From Bifidobacterium sp. (GTDB lineage Bacteria > Actinomycetota > Actinomycetes > Actinomycetales > Bifidobacteriaceae), in the NCBI RefSeq assembly GCF_022647885.1, contig NZ_JALCLM010000001.1, forward strand, positions 434,001-498,000: a stretch of 64,000 bases of DNA, given 5' to 3'. The stretch's first letter is position 1, and the number at the start of each line of letters is the position of its first letter. The translations under genes and the position numbers were made by a program. The notes beneath the pieces are model-generated. The model was not told the DNA's origin. It made no database searches and saw only the letters and a list, made by a program, of their open reading frames with translations. Shown here piece after piece: positions 16,909 to 25,084 of this stretch.

Positions 16909-18186
16909 ATGGTTGGCATGCGTGATGTGGCCAAAAAGGCAGGCGTCGCGCTGAGCACGGTGTCGTTGGTTGTCAACGAGAACGGATATGTTTCTGATCA
17001 GATGCGTGTGCGCGTGGAGAATGCGATGCACGAACTGGATTATGTCCCTAATGAGTTGGCGCGGAATCTTTATCACGGGCGTTCGCATATTATCGGCGTG
17101 ATAGTACCAACAATCCAGCACCCTTTCTTTGCAACTCTCACTGCGTATCTGCAACAAGTATTTGCCAAGCATGGCCTGTACACCATGCTGTGTTCCACTT
17201 TTGATATCGGTGAAGGCGAGGCGCCGTACGTCGATATGCTCAGGCGACGTATGTTGGACGGCATAATCCTTGGCGCACATACTGACTATCCACATGACTA
17301 TTGGACTTCAATAGAGCGTCCAGTAGTGGCTTTTGACAGATCGCTGGGCGCAAGCATTCCCTCTGTGGGGTCTGATCATGAGCAGGGTGGAGAATTAGCT
17401 GCATCGCTTTTTGCACTTACTGGTGTGCGGCATGTGGTCGAGATAGGAGGGCCGCGCTCACGGTTCCACGACGCTGCAGATGACTCCAGTGCTGGTGAAA
17501 ATCTCAACGTGCTAAGTCCTGCGCTTGAGACCACTCAGCAGTCAGATACCTCCGGTAATACCAAGCATCGCAGCACCTTTCCGCCTGTGAGATACCAATT
17601 AGCATTTGAATCGGTGCTAGAAGCGGCTGGTATTCGTTACGACTATATGGAGATTCCTTCCGTTGCTGATCTCTCGCAATTTGAACGTGTAGCTCGGCAA
17701 GTTTTTGAGCGCTACCCCGACGCTGATGCGATTATGGCACCGGATCTTGCCGCAGCCTTCTGCGTTCAAGAGGCACTGAGAAGAGGAATGCGCATTCCCG
17801 AATCCATGCAAATTCTTGCTTACGATGGTACGTATGTTACTGACGCTGCTGGGATGAAAATCACCAGTATTCTGCAAGACTTCCCTGGTATCGCGAAAAA
17901 ACTTTCAGATGCCATGCTAGAAACCATCAATACTGATGCTCAGAGTGTTGGAACGAGGAATGCTGCCAAAGATTCGAACGGCACTGTTGACAAGGTACAG
18001 TCAGCGTCTGTCCCTACGCAGGCCGAAGACTCTGCCCGTGCTACAGACGATAGCTCGTATCACGAAATCAGCGTCGCAGGAACGCTTGGCCATACAGTAC
18101 CGATGAAGATTAAAATGGGGCAGACTACACGCTGGAATGAGGCAATCCGCGGATTGTTGCTCGGTTCGCACCCTCAGACGGATTGA
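16909..18186 (+). CDS. scrR: LacI-family regulator of the sucrose locus
   Basis: The protein has 425 residues. An N-terminal LacI helix-turn-helix (MRDVAKKAGVALSTVSLVV) is followed by the hinge ARNLYHGRSHIIGV and a periplasmic-binding-like sensor domain. GAAAGG seven bases upstream sets the start at 16909. The family is usually about 340 residues. The excess comes from two polar low-complexity inserts, one at about residues 190-220 and one at about 345-390. It is directly upstream of scrP and scrT, so it is most likely the sucrose repressor, binding the TCGAACCGGTTCGA dyad before scrP. Confidence 0.88.
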   Translation: MVGMRDVAKKAGVALSTVSLVVNENGYVSDQMRVRVENAMHELDYVPNELARNLYHGRSHIIGVIVPTIQHPFFATLTAYLQQVFAKHGLYTMLCSTFDIGEGEAPYVDMLRRRMLDGIILGAHTDYPHDYWTSIERPVVAFDRSLGASIPSVGSDHEQGGELAASLFALTGVRHVVEIGGPRSRFHDAADDSSAGENLNVLSPALETTQQSDTSGNTKHRSTFPPVRYQLAFESVLEAAGIRYDYMEIPSVADLSQFERVARQVFERYPDADAIMAPDLAAAFCVQEALRRGMRIPESMQILAYDGTYVTDAAGMKITSILQDFPGIAKKLSDAMLETINTDAQSVGTRNAAKDSNGTVDKVQSASVPTQAEDSARATDDSSYHEISVAGTLGHTVPMKIKMGQTTRWNEAIRGLLLGSHPQTD

Positions 18187-18365
18187 TTTCCAATTTTCCT
18201 CTTATCGAGTGATGTATTTATTGTGCGGTGAAGGTACAGATTTGTGCACACCGAGTCACGCAACATTTTCGGTGGATATGTAGCTCCTGTATGCCCTGTG
18301 CGCTCATGTGGAGTTACAGCTTAACCTCAACTCTAACAAAGGCAGTAGGTGCATATCTAAGGCTG

Positions 18366-18379
18366 TCGAACCGGTTCGA
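18366..18379. promoter_or_regulatory. Candidate ScrR (LacI-type) operator
   Basis: TCGAACCGGTTCGA is a perfect 14-bp palindrome with the central CG typical of LacI-family operators. It lies about 115 bp upstream of scrP in a 310-bp gap that otherwise shows no gene. It is the obvious site for the adjacent LacI-type repressor. Confidence 0.6.
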
Positions 18380-18496
18380 TACAATTGTTCGCGTGTCTGA
18401 TACGCAAGGTCTGAATACTGCGTAAAGAGACATGTTGCATACGAATGACGTTGCACACAACGATGTGACCGTTTCGCTAACGAACAAGGAGGTCCG

Positions 18497-19990
18497 ATGC
18501 TGAACAAAGTACAGCTCATCACCTACGCCAATCGACTTGGCGAAGGAACGATTGAGTCAATGACAGAGCAGTTGCGAAGCAAATTCGCAGGTGCATATGA
18601 AGGTGTGCACATCCTTCCATTTTTTACTCCCTTCGACGGGGCTGACGCTGGCTTCGACCCTATGGATCACACGGCAGTAGATCCGAGATTGGGCTCATGG
18701 AATGATGTTGCTGAGCTTTCGAAGACGCACAGCATCATGGTTGATGCCATTGTTAATCATGTGAGTTGGAAGTCGGCGCAATTCCAGGATGTGCTTGCCA
18801 AGGGAGAGGATTCTCCCTACTATCCTATGTTCCTTACGATGAGTTCAATATTCCCAGAGGGCGCCACTGAGGATGAGTTGACAGATATTTACCGTCCTCG
18901 CCCTGGTCTGCCATTCACTCATTACAATTTCAATGGCAAAACTCGGTTGGTCTGGACCACTTTCACACCACAGCAAGTTGATGTTGATACCGATTCGGCT
19001 GAGGGTTGGGCATATTTGATGTCAATTCTCGACAAAATGGGGCAATCTCACGTTTCGTCTCTCAGACTCGATGCTGTTGGCTATGGAGCCAAGGAATCCG
19101 GCACTAGTTGTTTTATGACTCCGAAGACTTTCCAGCTCATTGGTCGTTTGCGCGAAGAGGCTGCGAAGCGTGGGCTGGAAATACTCATTGAGGTGCATTC
19201 TTATTACAAGAAACAAGTAGAGATTGCGAGCAAGGTCGATTGGGTTTATGACTTCGCATTGCCACCACTGCTCTTGCACTCTCTCTTCACTGGGACTGTG
19301 GGACCGCTGGCAAAATGGGTATCCATACGTCCAACAAATGCGGTAACCGTGTTAGATACTCACGATGGCATCGGCGTGATCGATATTGGTCCTGACCAGA
19401 TGGATCGTAGCAAGCAAGGATTAATCAGCGATGAGGCCGTGGATCAGCTGGTAGAAACGATCCACGAACGTACTCATGGACAAAGTGCTGAAGCTACCGG
19501 TGCAGCTGCATCAAATTTGGACTTGTACCAAGTTAATTCCACCTTCTACTCCGCACTTGGAGCTGACGATCGAGAATACTTAGCGGCGCGAGCGGTGCAA
19601 TTCTTCCTCCCAGGTGTTCCACAGGTGTATTACGTGGGCGCACTCGCCGGTGAGAACGACATGGATCTGTTGAAAAAGACAAATAACGGTCGTGATATCA
19701 ACCGTCATTACTACACGTCTGAAGAGATTGACGAAAACCTGAAACGTCCAGTTGTTCAGTCGCTGAACGCTCTCTGCCATCTGAGAAATACTCTCGATGC
19801 GTTCGACGGAGAATTCTCCTTCGGCGTTCAAGGAGAAACCATCGAACTTGCTTGGTCTGGTGAGCACAGTTCAGCTCAGCTCACTTTTGCGCCAGGCAAT
19901 CATGAGGCCATAACGAAGTTGGCGTGGACTGATAATTCCGGAGCGCACAGCAGTGACGATTTGCTGTCGAACCCACCACAAATAGATTAA
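18497..19990 (+). CDS. scrP: Sucrose phosphorylase (GH13 subfamily 18)
   Basis: The protein has 497 residues, close to the roughly 504 of bifidobacterial enzymes. It converts sucrose and phosphate into glucose 1-phosphate and fructose in the cytoplasm. It begins MLNKVQLITYANRLGEGTIE. The catalytic nucleophile Asp is in SLRLDAVGYG, the acid/base Glu in ILIEVHSYY and the stabilising Asp in VLDTHDGIGV. AAGGAGGT three bases before the ATG predicts strong translation. It is flanked by a LacI regulator and an MFS sugar carrier, the classic bifidobacterial sucrose locus. Confidence 0.97.
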   Translation: MLNKVQLITYANRLGEGTIESMTEQLRSKFAGAYEGVHILPFFTPFDGADAGFDPMDHTAVDPRLGSWNDVAELSKTHSIMVDAIVNHVSWKSAQFQDVLAKGEDSPYYPMFLTMSSIFPEGATEDELTDIYRPRPGLPFTHYNFNGKTRLVWTTFTPQQVDVDTDSAEGWAYLMSILDKMGQSHVSSLRLDAVGYGAKESGTSCFMTPKTFQLIGRLREEAAKRGLEILIEVHSYYKKQVEIASKVDWVYDFALPPLLLHSLFTGTVGPLAKWVSIRPTNAVTVLDTHDGIGVIDIGPDQMDRSKQGLISDEAVDQLVETIHERTHGQSAEATGAAASNLDLYQVNSTFYSALGADDREYLAARAVQFFLPGVPQVYYVGALAGENDMDLLKKTNNGRDINRHYYTSEEIDENLKRPVVQSLNALCHLRNTLDAFDGEFSFGVQGETIELAWSGEHSSAQLTFAPGNHEAITKLAWTDNSGAHSSDDLLSNPPQID

Positions 19991-19996
19991 TGATTA

Positions 19997-20044
19997 GGCG
20001 CCACAATACCGATGTAAGCGAATGCAGAAGCATTTTGTGGCGCC
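19997..20044 (+). terminator. Intercistronic stem-loop between scrP and scrT
   Basis: GGCGCCACAA (19997-20006) pairs with TTGTGGCGCC (20035-20044), with an inner AATGC/GCATT hairpin. There is no T-run. It probably attenuates or processes the message so that scrT is made at a lower level than scrP. Confidence 0.55.
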
Positions 20045-20071
20045 AATCTCGTGATGTTCTTTGGAGGAAAC

Positions 20072-21595
20072 GTGTCTGATAAGCACGGCAACGAGGGAAA
20101 TAACGGTAATACATCGGGCAAATCAGATGAAGATCGGCAAGTTATTCCACCAGATCTGCATATGAGAGTATCCACTCCCTCAGCTGCACAACCTGAAACT
20201 CAGGGGATACGGATGGTTGCGGAAACTGCTCCGGCTGTTGCGGCTGCAGGGGCTGTGTCGCCTTCGCATTCGATAGACGCGGCTGTTCCTGATAAAGAAT
20301 CAGCCTTTATGGATATGCGTGACCCCATGGTAAGCGCTGACGGTCATCGACCTAACCGCAAAGAGATCATCAGATTAACCGTTGGCTTCACTCTTAGTGC
20401 CGTTGCTTGTGCGATTCCATGGGTGGCTCTGAGCTCATTAATTCTTCCTCAGTTGCTTGACCAAATTGATTCAAGTACGCGCGAAGCCATGATTGGCACT
20501 ATCAACGCTGTTGGTTCTGTGGTTGCACTGCTGTCGAATGTGGTGTTTGGTACTCTGTCAGATTTGACTCGTTCGCGTTTTGGTAAACGCTCACCATGGA
20601 TTATTGGTGGTGGCTTGCTCACGGGTCTATGCATCTTCGGCATTGCTTTTACAAACTCACAAACCATGATTCTGGTCTTATGGTGCACGGCTCAAATCGG
20701 CTACAACATGATGCTGGCACCTTTTGTGGCCACGATGTCCGACCGCGTACCTGATAAAGTTCGTGGCACAGTTTCTGGATTTTATGGTGCGGGTATAGCA
20801 GTCGGGCAGACATTGGGTTCCTTGATTGGTTCCCAGCTCATCGGTCATATTCAGGGTGGTTTCTTCATGGGGGCTGCTGTGTTTGCCATAATCGGTATTG
20901 TCACCGTTATGGTGTGGCCCAAAGAGCGCTCGAGTGTCACCACGGTGCGAAAGCCTTTCAGCATGAAGATGTTGTTGCTGAGTTTCCAGCCCCCGAAGAA
21001 CGCGCCTGATTTCTATTACGCGTTGTTCGGACGTACTTTGATGATGGCCGGTTACAACATGGTTACGATGTATCAGCTGTACATCGTGAAGTATTACGTG
21101 CTGAAAGATTCCGGTCTTGATGAAGCACATTTGGCCACCAACGCAGCGACAATCATCGCCACAATGTCGATTATCACCTTAGTGGTGTCCTTGGTAGCAG
21201 CATTAGTTGCGGGTCCCATTTCTGATAAATTAGGTATGCGAAAAATACCAATATCTCTCTCGAGCTGTTTATTTGCAGTAGGTGTGGCAATGCCTTGGAT
21301 CTTCCCGAACGCTCTCGGCATGTACCTCTTCGCAGGCATAGCCGGATTTGGCTATGGTGTTTATAACGCTATCGATCAGGCGCTGAATGTTGCCGTATTA
21401 CCGAATCCAGAAGAAGCTGGTAAAGACTTAGGCATTTTGAATTTAGCAAATACCTTGTGCACAGTGTTGGGATCAATGTTGGCTTCCGGTGTGGTGCTGA
21501 TGTCAGGTCGCAACTACATGTGGATATTCCCAACGGCAATAGTTGTGGTGCTCATGGCTGCAGTGCTCATTATGCGTATTAGGAATGTGAAATAG
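20072..21595 (+). CDS. scrT: MFS sugar transporter, probable sucrose permease
   Basis: The protein has 507 residues. A polar cytoplasmic N-terminal stretch of about 95 residues precedes twelve transmembrane helices. The loop motif RSRFGKRSPWI after helix 2 is typical of glycoside/sucrose carriers of this superfamily. The start is read as GTG at 20072 because GGAGG lies four bases before it; the ATG codons at 20051/20054 have no ribosome site. The position after scrP matches ScrT of bifidobacterial sucrose loci. Confidence 0.88.
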   Translation: MSDKHGNEGNNGNTSGKSDEDRQVIPPDLHMRVSTPSAAQPETQGIRMVAETAPAVAAAGAVSPSHSIDAAVPDKESAFMDMRDPMVSADGHRPNRKEIIRLTVGFTLSAVACAIPWVALSSLILPQLLDQIDSSTREAMIGTINAVGSVVALLSNVVFGTLSDLTRSRFGKRSPWIIGGGLLTGLCIFGIAFTNSQTMILVLWCTAQIGYNMMLAPFVATMSDRVPDKVRGTVSGFYGAGIAVGQTLGSLIGSQLIGHIQGGFFMGAAVFAIIGIVTVMVWPKERSSVTTVRKPFSMKMLLLSFQPPKNAPDFYYALFGRTLMMAGYNMVTMYQLYIVKYYVLKDSGLDEAHLATNAATIIATMSIITLVVSLVAALVAGPISDKLGMRKIPISLSSCLFAVGVAMPWIFPNALGMYLFAGIAGFGYGVYNAIDQALNVAVLPNPEEAGKDLGILNLANTLCTVLGSMLASGVVLMSGRNYMWIFPTAIVVVLMAAVLIMRIRNVK

Positions 21596-21623
21596 CGTTT
21601 TCCTTAGTGGACTAACAAGGAAT

Positions 21624-21688
21624 GGGAATGTGCACACTGCTGTGTGCGGAGTCTCGTTCTCGGAGTGTGGTGTGGGAATGTGCACACT
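21624..21688. repeat. Direct repeat of GGGAATGTGCACACT, 50 bp apart
   Basis: GGGAATGTGCACACT occurs at 21624-21638 and 21674-21688, in the long gap between scrT and the next transporter. Each contains the palindromic core GTGCAC. The regular 50-bp spacing puts the two sites on the same DNA face. They are probably regulator sites, with unknown partner. Confidence 0.5.
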
Positions 21689-21714
21689 CGCTGTAGTTTC
21701 CACGCACTCCCAAT

Positions 21715-21770
21715 ATGTCCACTATGTGGACATGACACTGCGCTTTCCTGTACTTCAGACCTATGGTCTG
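21715..21770. promoter_or_regulatory. Two short dyads upstream of the MHS leader
   Basis: ATGTCCAC-TAT-GTGGACAT (21715-21733) and CAGACC-TAT-GGTCTG (21756-21770) are both perfect dyads around a central TAT. They look like operators, possibly of GntR type, in the promoter region of the leader transcript. Confidence 0.45.
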
Positions 21771-21821
21771 CTCTAGTCCGGTTGATAAACATCCGGTTAT
21801 GGCATGAAAGTGAGGAGTGAC

Positions 21822-21917
21822 ATGATGAAGAGTTATCTGCAACATGTTGATTACTGCCTCGCTGATACCCATAGTGAATGCGCACGAATTATTAGCCCGT
21901 CTTCGTTGGCGGACTGA
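21822..21917 (+). CDS. Short leader ORF (31 residues)
   Basis: The 31-codon frame begins ATGATGAAGAG. GAGGAG precedes it by four or seven bases depending on which ATG is used, which is stronger initiation context than many real genes here. It encodes a peptide beginning MMKSYLQHVDYC with two Cys and two His. Its last codons (21896-21909) can pair with 21945-21958, in competition with other hairpins before the transporter. This is the arrangement expected of a translated attenuation leader. There is no similarity to a known leader peptide that I recognise. Confidence 0.55.
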   Translation: MMKSYLQHVDYCLADTHSECARIISPSSLAD

Positions 21918-22063
21918 AACAGCATTCCAAACTGTTCAACCCCACCACGAAGAGCGGGGTTCTGAGCAGACCGGACGATTCACCTCAATCACGTAAACAT
22001 ACGTCATTCAGTAGTGTTCGTCATCATTCTCAGCAATAAACCCCGTAAATTGCACGGGGTTTT
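21896..22063 (+). promoter_or_regulatory. Competing stem-loops and terminator in the leader of the MHS transporter
   Basis: Four structures share segments. A long stem pairs CCCG-CTTCGT-GG (21896-21909) with CC-ACGAAG-CGGG (21945-21958). A hairpin pairs AACAG with CTGTT (21918-21936). Another hairpin pairs AACCCC with GGGGTT (21938-21961). A terminator pairs AAACCCCGT with ACGGGGTTT plus T (22038-22063). GGGGTT at 21956-21961 could instead capture AACCCC at 22039-22044 and block the terminator. The set fits transcription attenuation linked to translation of the leader ORF. Confidence 0.5.
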
Positions 22064-22116
22064 GTTGTATCGCATGTCAAATATGGCAAACGATACTGAA
22101 TGAGGAGATGACAAGG

Positions 22117-23538
22117 ATGACAACAGTCGATGTACCAGCTGATACAAGCCTTGCGCAGGGCGAAACAGCGACTGCACAACAGCAAAGAACAGCAGTAGAG
22201 CAATCGACAACGCAATCTGCGCTGCACCAGAAGATGGATCTGCTGGCGAGGGATTCAGTAAAAACTGTAATTGGTGCTTCGATGGTAGGTACAGCCATTG
22301 AATTCTATGATTTCTATGCCTATGGCACAGCTTCGGCGAATTACTTCCCCAAGATTTTCTTCCCTGAAGCCAACCCGACTGTGGGGCTGCTTGCATCGTT
22401 ACTGACCTTCGCTATCGCTTTTATTGCGAGACCATTAGGTTCTTTGCTTTTTGGTCATTTCGGGGATCGCATGGGCCGCAAAACCACTCTTGTAGTTTCG
22501 CTGCTGCTGATGGGTTGCGCTACTGTGTTCATCGGTCTTCTACCCACATACAACAGTTGGGGATTGCTCTCGGTCGTATTACTGTGCATTTGTCGATTTG
22601 TACAAGGTATCGGATTGGGCGGCGAATGGTCTGGCGCTGCTTTGGTTGCCACAGAAAATGCTCCTGCGAATCGTAGAGCTCTGTATGGCTCTTTCCCTGA
22701 ACTCGGAGCGCCCATTGGCTTCTTCCTATCGAATGGCACCTTCTTTGTACTTGAGATGTTTTGCACGCCTGAGCAGATGTTGAGCTGGGGTTGGCGCGTG
22801 CCATTCTTACTGTCAGCGGTTCTTGTTGTCGTCGGTTTGACAATTCGTGTGCACATGGAAGAAACACCGATATTTCGTATGGCACTTGAGCAACAGAAAG
22901 TAGTCAAAGCTCCACTGGCTGAAGTATTCCGCAAAAGTTGGAAGCAAGTGTTGCAAGCGACATTCCTCGTAGCGGTTACCTACACATTGTTCTATACCTT
23001 GGCAACATGGTCACTGGCTTTTGCCACCAAAGCCAAAGGTCAGGGTGGCGGTGGTCTGGGGTTCACTACCCAGGAATATTTGCTGATGTTAATGGCATCC
23101 ATCGTGGTATTCGCAGTATTTATCGTGCTTTCGTGCGTATATGCGGACCGCTTGGGTCGACGTAGAGTACTGATAGCTAGTTCGATTGCGTTGGTGGTGT
23201 TTAGTCTGTTGTTCCCATATTTATTGATGGATCACCGCAACACTGTGCAAGTCATGGTATTTCTCTGTGTCGGTTTTGCTCTGATGGGCATAGCCTTCGG
23301 GCCAATTGGCGCAATGCTTCCCGAACTTTTCCCAACCAACGTTCGGTACTCAGGAGCCGGAATAGGTTATAACCTTGCAGCAATTGTGGGTGCAGCATTC
23401 GTACCGACAATCGCCACATGGCTCTCATCGCATTGGGGTGTGCGCTCAGTAGGCCTATACCTAGCTTTCATGGCATTGTGCTGCTTGATAGCAGTATTAA
23501 GTTGCCATGAAACTAAAGATGTTGATTTTAGTAGGTAG
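22117..23538 (+). CDS. MFS transporter, metabolite:H+ symporter (MHS) family
   Basis: The protein has 473 residues, with a polar N-terminal 45 residues and twelve transmembrane helices. The MHS hallmark GTAIEFYDFYAYGTA in helix 1 and the loop GHFGDRMGRKTT after helix 2 are present. Relatives take up shikimate, alpha-ketoglutarate, citrate or betaine; the substrate is not readable here. GAGGAG nine bases upstream supports the ATG at 22117; an ATG at 22108 abuts the ribosome site directly and is less likely. It is preceded by the putative attenuation leader. Confidence 0.87.
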   Translation: MTTVDVPADTSLAQGETATAQQQRTAVEQSTTQSALHQKMDLLARDSVKTVIGASMVGTAIEFYDFYAYGTASANYFPKIFFPEANPTVGLLASLLTFAIAFIARPLGSLLFGHFGDRMGRKTTLVVSLLLMGCATVFIGLLPTYNSWGLLSVVLLCICRFVQGIGLGGEWSGAALVATENAPANRRALYGSFPELGAPIGFFLSNGTFFVLEMFCTPEQMLSWGWRVPFLLSAVLVVVGLTIRVHMEETPIFRMALEQQKVVKAPLAEVFRKSWKQVLQATFLVAVTYTLFYTLATWSLAFATKAKGQGGGGLGFTTQEYLLMLMASIVVFAVFIVLSCVYADRLGRRRVLIASSIALVVFSLLFPYLLMDHRNTVQVMVFLCVGFALMGIAFGPIGAMLPELFPTNVRYSGAGIGYNLAAIVGAAFVPTIATWLSSHWGVRSVGLYLAFMALCCLIAVLSCHETKDVDFSR

Positions 23539-23750
23539 CTTCCACCGGTGTTGGCATCCGAAATGATTATCTGGTGGTTTCTGGCAAAGGATTTCAATAA
23601 TGACATAAGCATCACTACAACCGAACATATAGTCAAAAACAATCAATCTTCGCAATTTAGTCAACCTGATATAGTCCACACAATGAACTTGGGCGGGTAT
23701 GCACGGTAGAGTCGGGTAGAATCAACAACGGCTACCATAAGACTTTATTT

Positions 23751-23791
23751 CGGTTGGAGTCGAACGAGACAAAATCTCGGGGTTTCCACCG
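23751..23791 (+). promoter_or_regulatory. Nested hairpin in the ilvC leader
   Basis: CGGTTGGA pairs with TCCACCG (one bulged base) around an inner CGAGA/TCTCG hairpin. A second GGCAG/CTGCC hairpin follows before ilvC. The 344-bp gap 23539-23882 holds no gene. The structures suggest a control leader, but no known riboswitch or leader peptide was recognised. Confidence 0.35.
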
Positions 23792-23882
23792 ATAGACAGC
23801 GACTGTAAGTACACGACAACAAACGGCATGGCAGCAACCGTATTTCTGCCGAGAAAAAAATATAAGGAGTAGTGCATTCATA

Positions 23883-24935
23883 ATGGCAGCACAAATCTGG
23901 TATGAACAGGATGGCGATCTTTCAGTTCTTCAAGGAAAGAAAGTGGCTATCATCGGTTACGGCTCACAGGGGCACGCACATGCGCTGAACCTGCGCGATT
24001 CCGGTGTTGACGTAGTCGTAGGGCTGCGTCCGAACTCGAAGTCCGTTGAGTTTGCCAAGGAGCAGGGACTTGAGGTCAAGTCCGTTCCTGAGGCAAGCGC
24101 CGAGGCTGATGTAATCATGATCCTGGCACCTGATCAGTACCAGCGCACCATCTGGACGAACGACATCGAGCCCAATATCAAGGAGGGCGCAGCAGTCGCC
24201 TTCGCTCATGGATTCAACATCCACTACGGCTACATCAAGCCTTCTGCAGATCACCCTGTATTCATGGTTGCCCCTAAGGGACCAGGACATATCGTCCGCC
24301 GTGAGTATGCGGCAGGCCGTGGCGTCCCTGTGGTTGTTGCTGTGGAGCAAGACCCACGCGGTGATGGTTGGGAAATTACTCTTGCGTATGCCAAGGCTCT
24401 GGGAGCTCTGCGCGCAGGTGCTATCAAGACGACCTTCAAGGAAGAGACCGAAACCGATCTCTTTGGCGAGCAGGACGTACTCATGGGTGGTATCAACCAC
24501 CTAGTCGAGTGCGGCTTCGAGGTGCTGACCGAAGCTGGATACCAGCCTGAGATTGCTTACTTCGAGGTCTGCCATGAGCTGAAGATGCTCGTCGATCTGA
24601 TGAACGAAGGCGGCCTGAACAAGGCTCGTTGGAGCTGCTCCGATACCGCCCAGTACGGTGATTACATCTCCAAGGTTGTCGACGACTCCACCAAGGATCG
24701 TATGCGTTACCAGCTGGGACGTATTCAGGATGGTTCCTTCGCCAAGGAGTTCATTGACGATCAGAACGCCGGAGCTCCTAAGTTCAAGGAACTGCAGGAG
24801 AAGTACTCCCACGAGAAGATCGAGGAAGTTGGCCCGAAGCTGCGTGCCATGTTCTCTTGGAACAAGGGCGAAGCTGCTGACGCCGACGAATCGCAGTCCT
24901 TCACCGGAAAGATTGCTCGCGCACAGGTGCAGTAA
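23883..24935 (+). CDS. ilvC: Ketol-acid reductoisomerase
   Basis: The protein has 350 residues of the short (class I) type. It converts acetolactate or acetohydroxybutyrate to the dihydroxy acid using NAD(P)H and Mg2+ in valine, leucine and isoleucine synthesis. The cofactor loop [17 protein letters not shown], the VAPKGPGH segment and the metal-binding Glu/Asp residues around ETDLFGEQ and CHELK are intact. Codon use is strongly biased toward C-ending codons compared with neighbours, consistent with high expression. It is a single-gene unit with its own terminator. Confidence 0.98.
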   Translation: MAAQIWYEQDGDLSVLQGKKVAIIGYGSQGHAHALNLRDSGVDVVVGLRPNSKSVEFAKEQGLEVKSVPEASAEADVIMILAPDQYQRTIWTNDIEPNIKEGAAVAFAHGFNIHYGYIKPSADHPVFMVAPKGPGHIVRREYAAGRGVPVVVAVEQDPRGDGWEITLAYAKALGALRAGAIKTTFKEETETDLFGEQDVLMGGINHLVECGFEVLTEAGYQPEIAYFEVCHELKMLVDLMNEGGLNKARWSCSDTAQYGDYISKVVDDSTKDRMRYQLGRIQDGSFAKEFIDDQNAGAPKFKELQEKYSHEKIEEVGPKLRAMFSWNKGEAADADESQSFTGKIARAQVQ

Positions 24936-24996
24936 TAACTCGGATTCATACATTGAATCCCATGAACAGGTAAAGAAATCCACCTGACTCTCGTAG

Positions 24997-25041
24997 CACG
25001 TTGGCCACAACCCGAAAGGTTGTGGCCAACGTGTTGTTATT
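24997..25041 (+). terminator. ilvC terminator
   Basis: CACGTTGGCCACAACC (24997-25012) pairs perfectly with 25018-25033 around a CGAAA loop, followed by TTGTTATT. It is a strong factor-independent terminator. Confidence 0.9.
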
Positions 25042-25084
25042 ACATGTGCGCCATTCCGGCTATAAGGCTGCCTGATAGTGCCTA

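Noticed and set aside
18360-18400. tRNA-like GGTTCGAT sequence
   Set aside because: There is no cloverleaf around it; the bases belong to the LacI-type palindrome.
21636-21688. Direct repeats considered as the start of a CRISPR array
   Set aside because: There are only two copies of a 15-bp unit, with no third repeat and no cas gene in the window.
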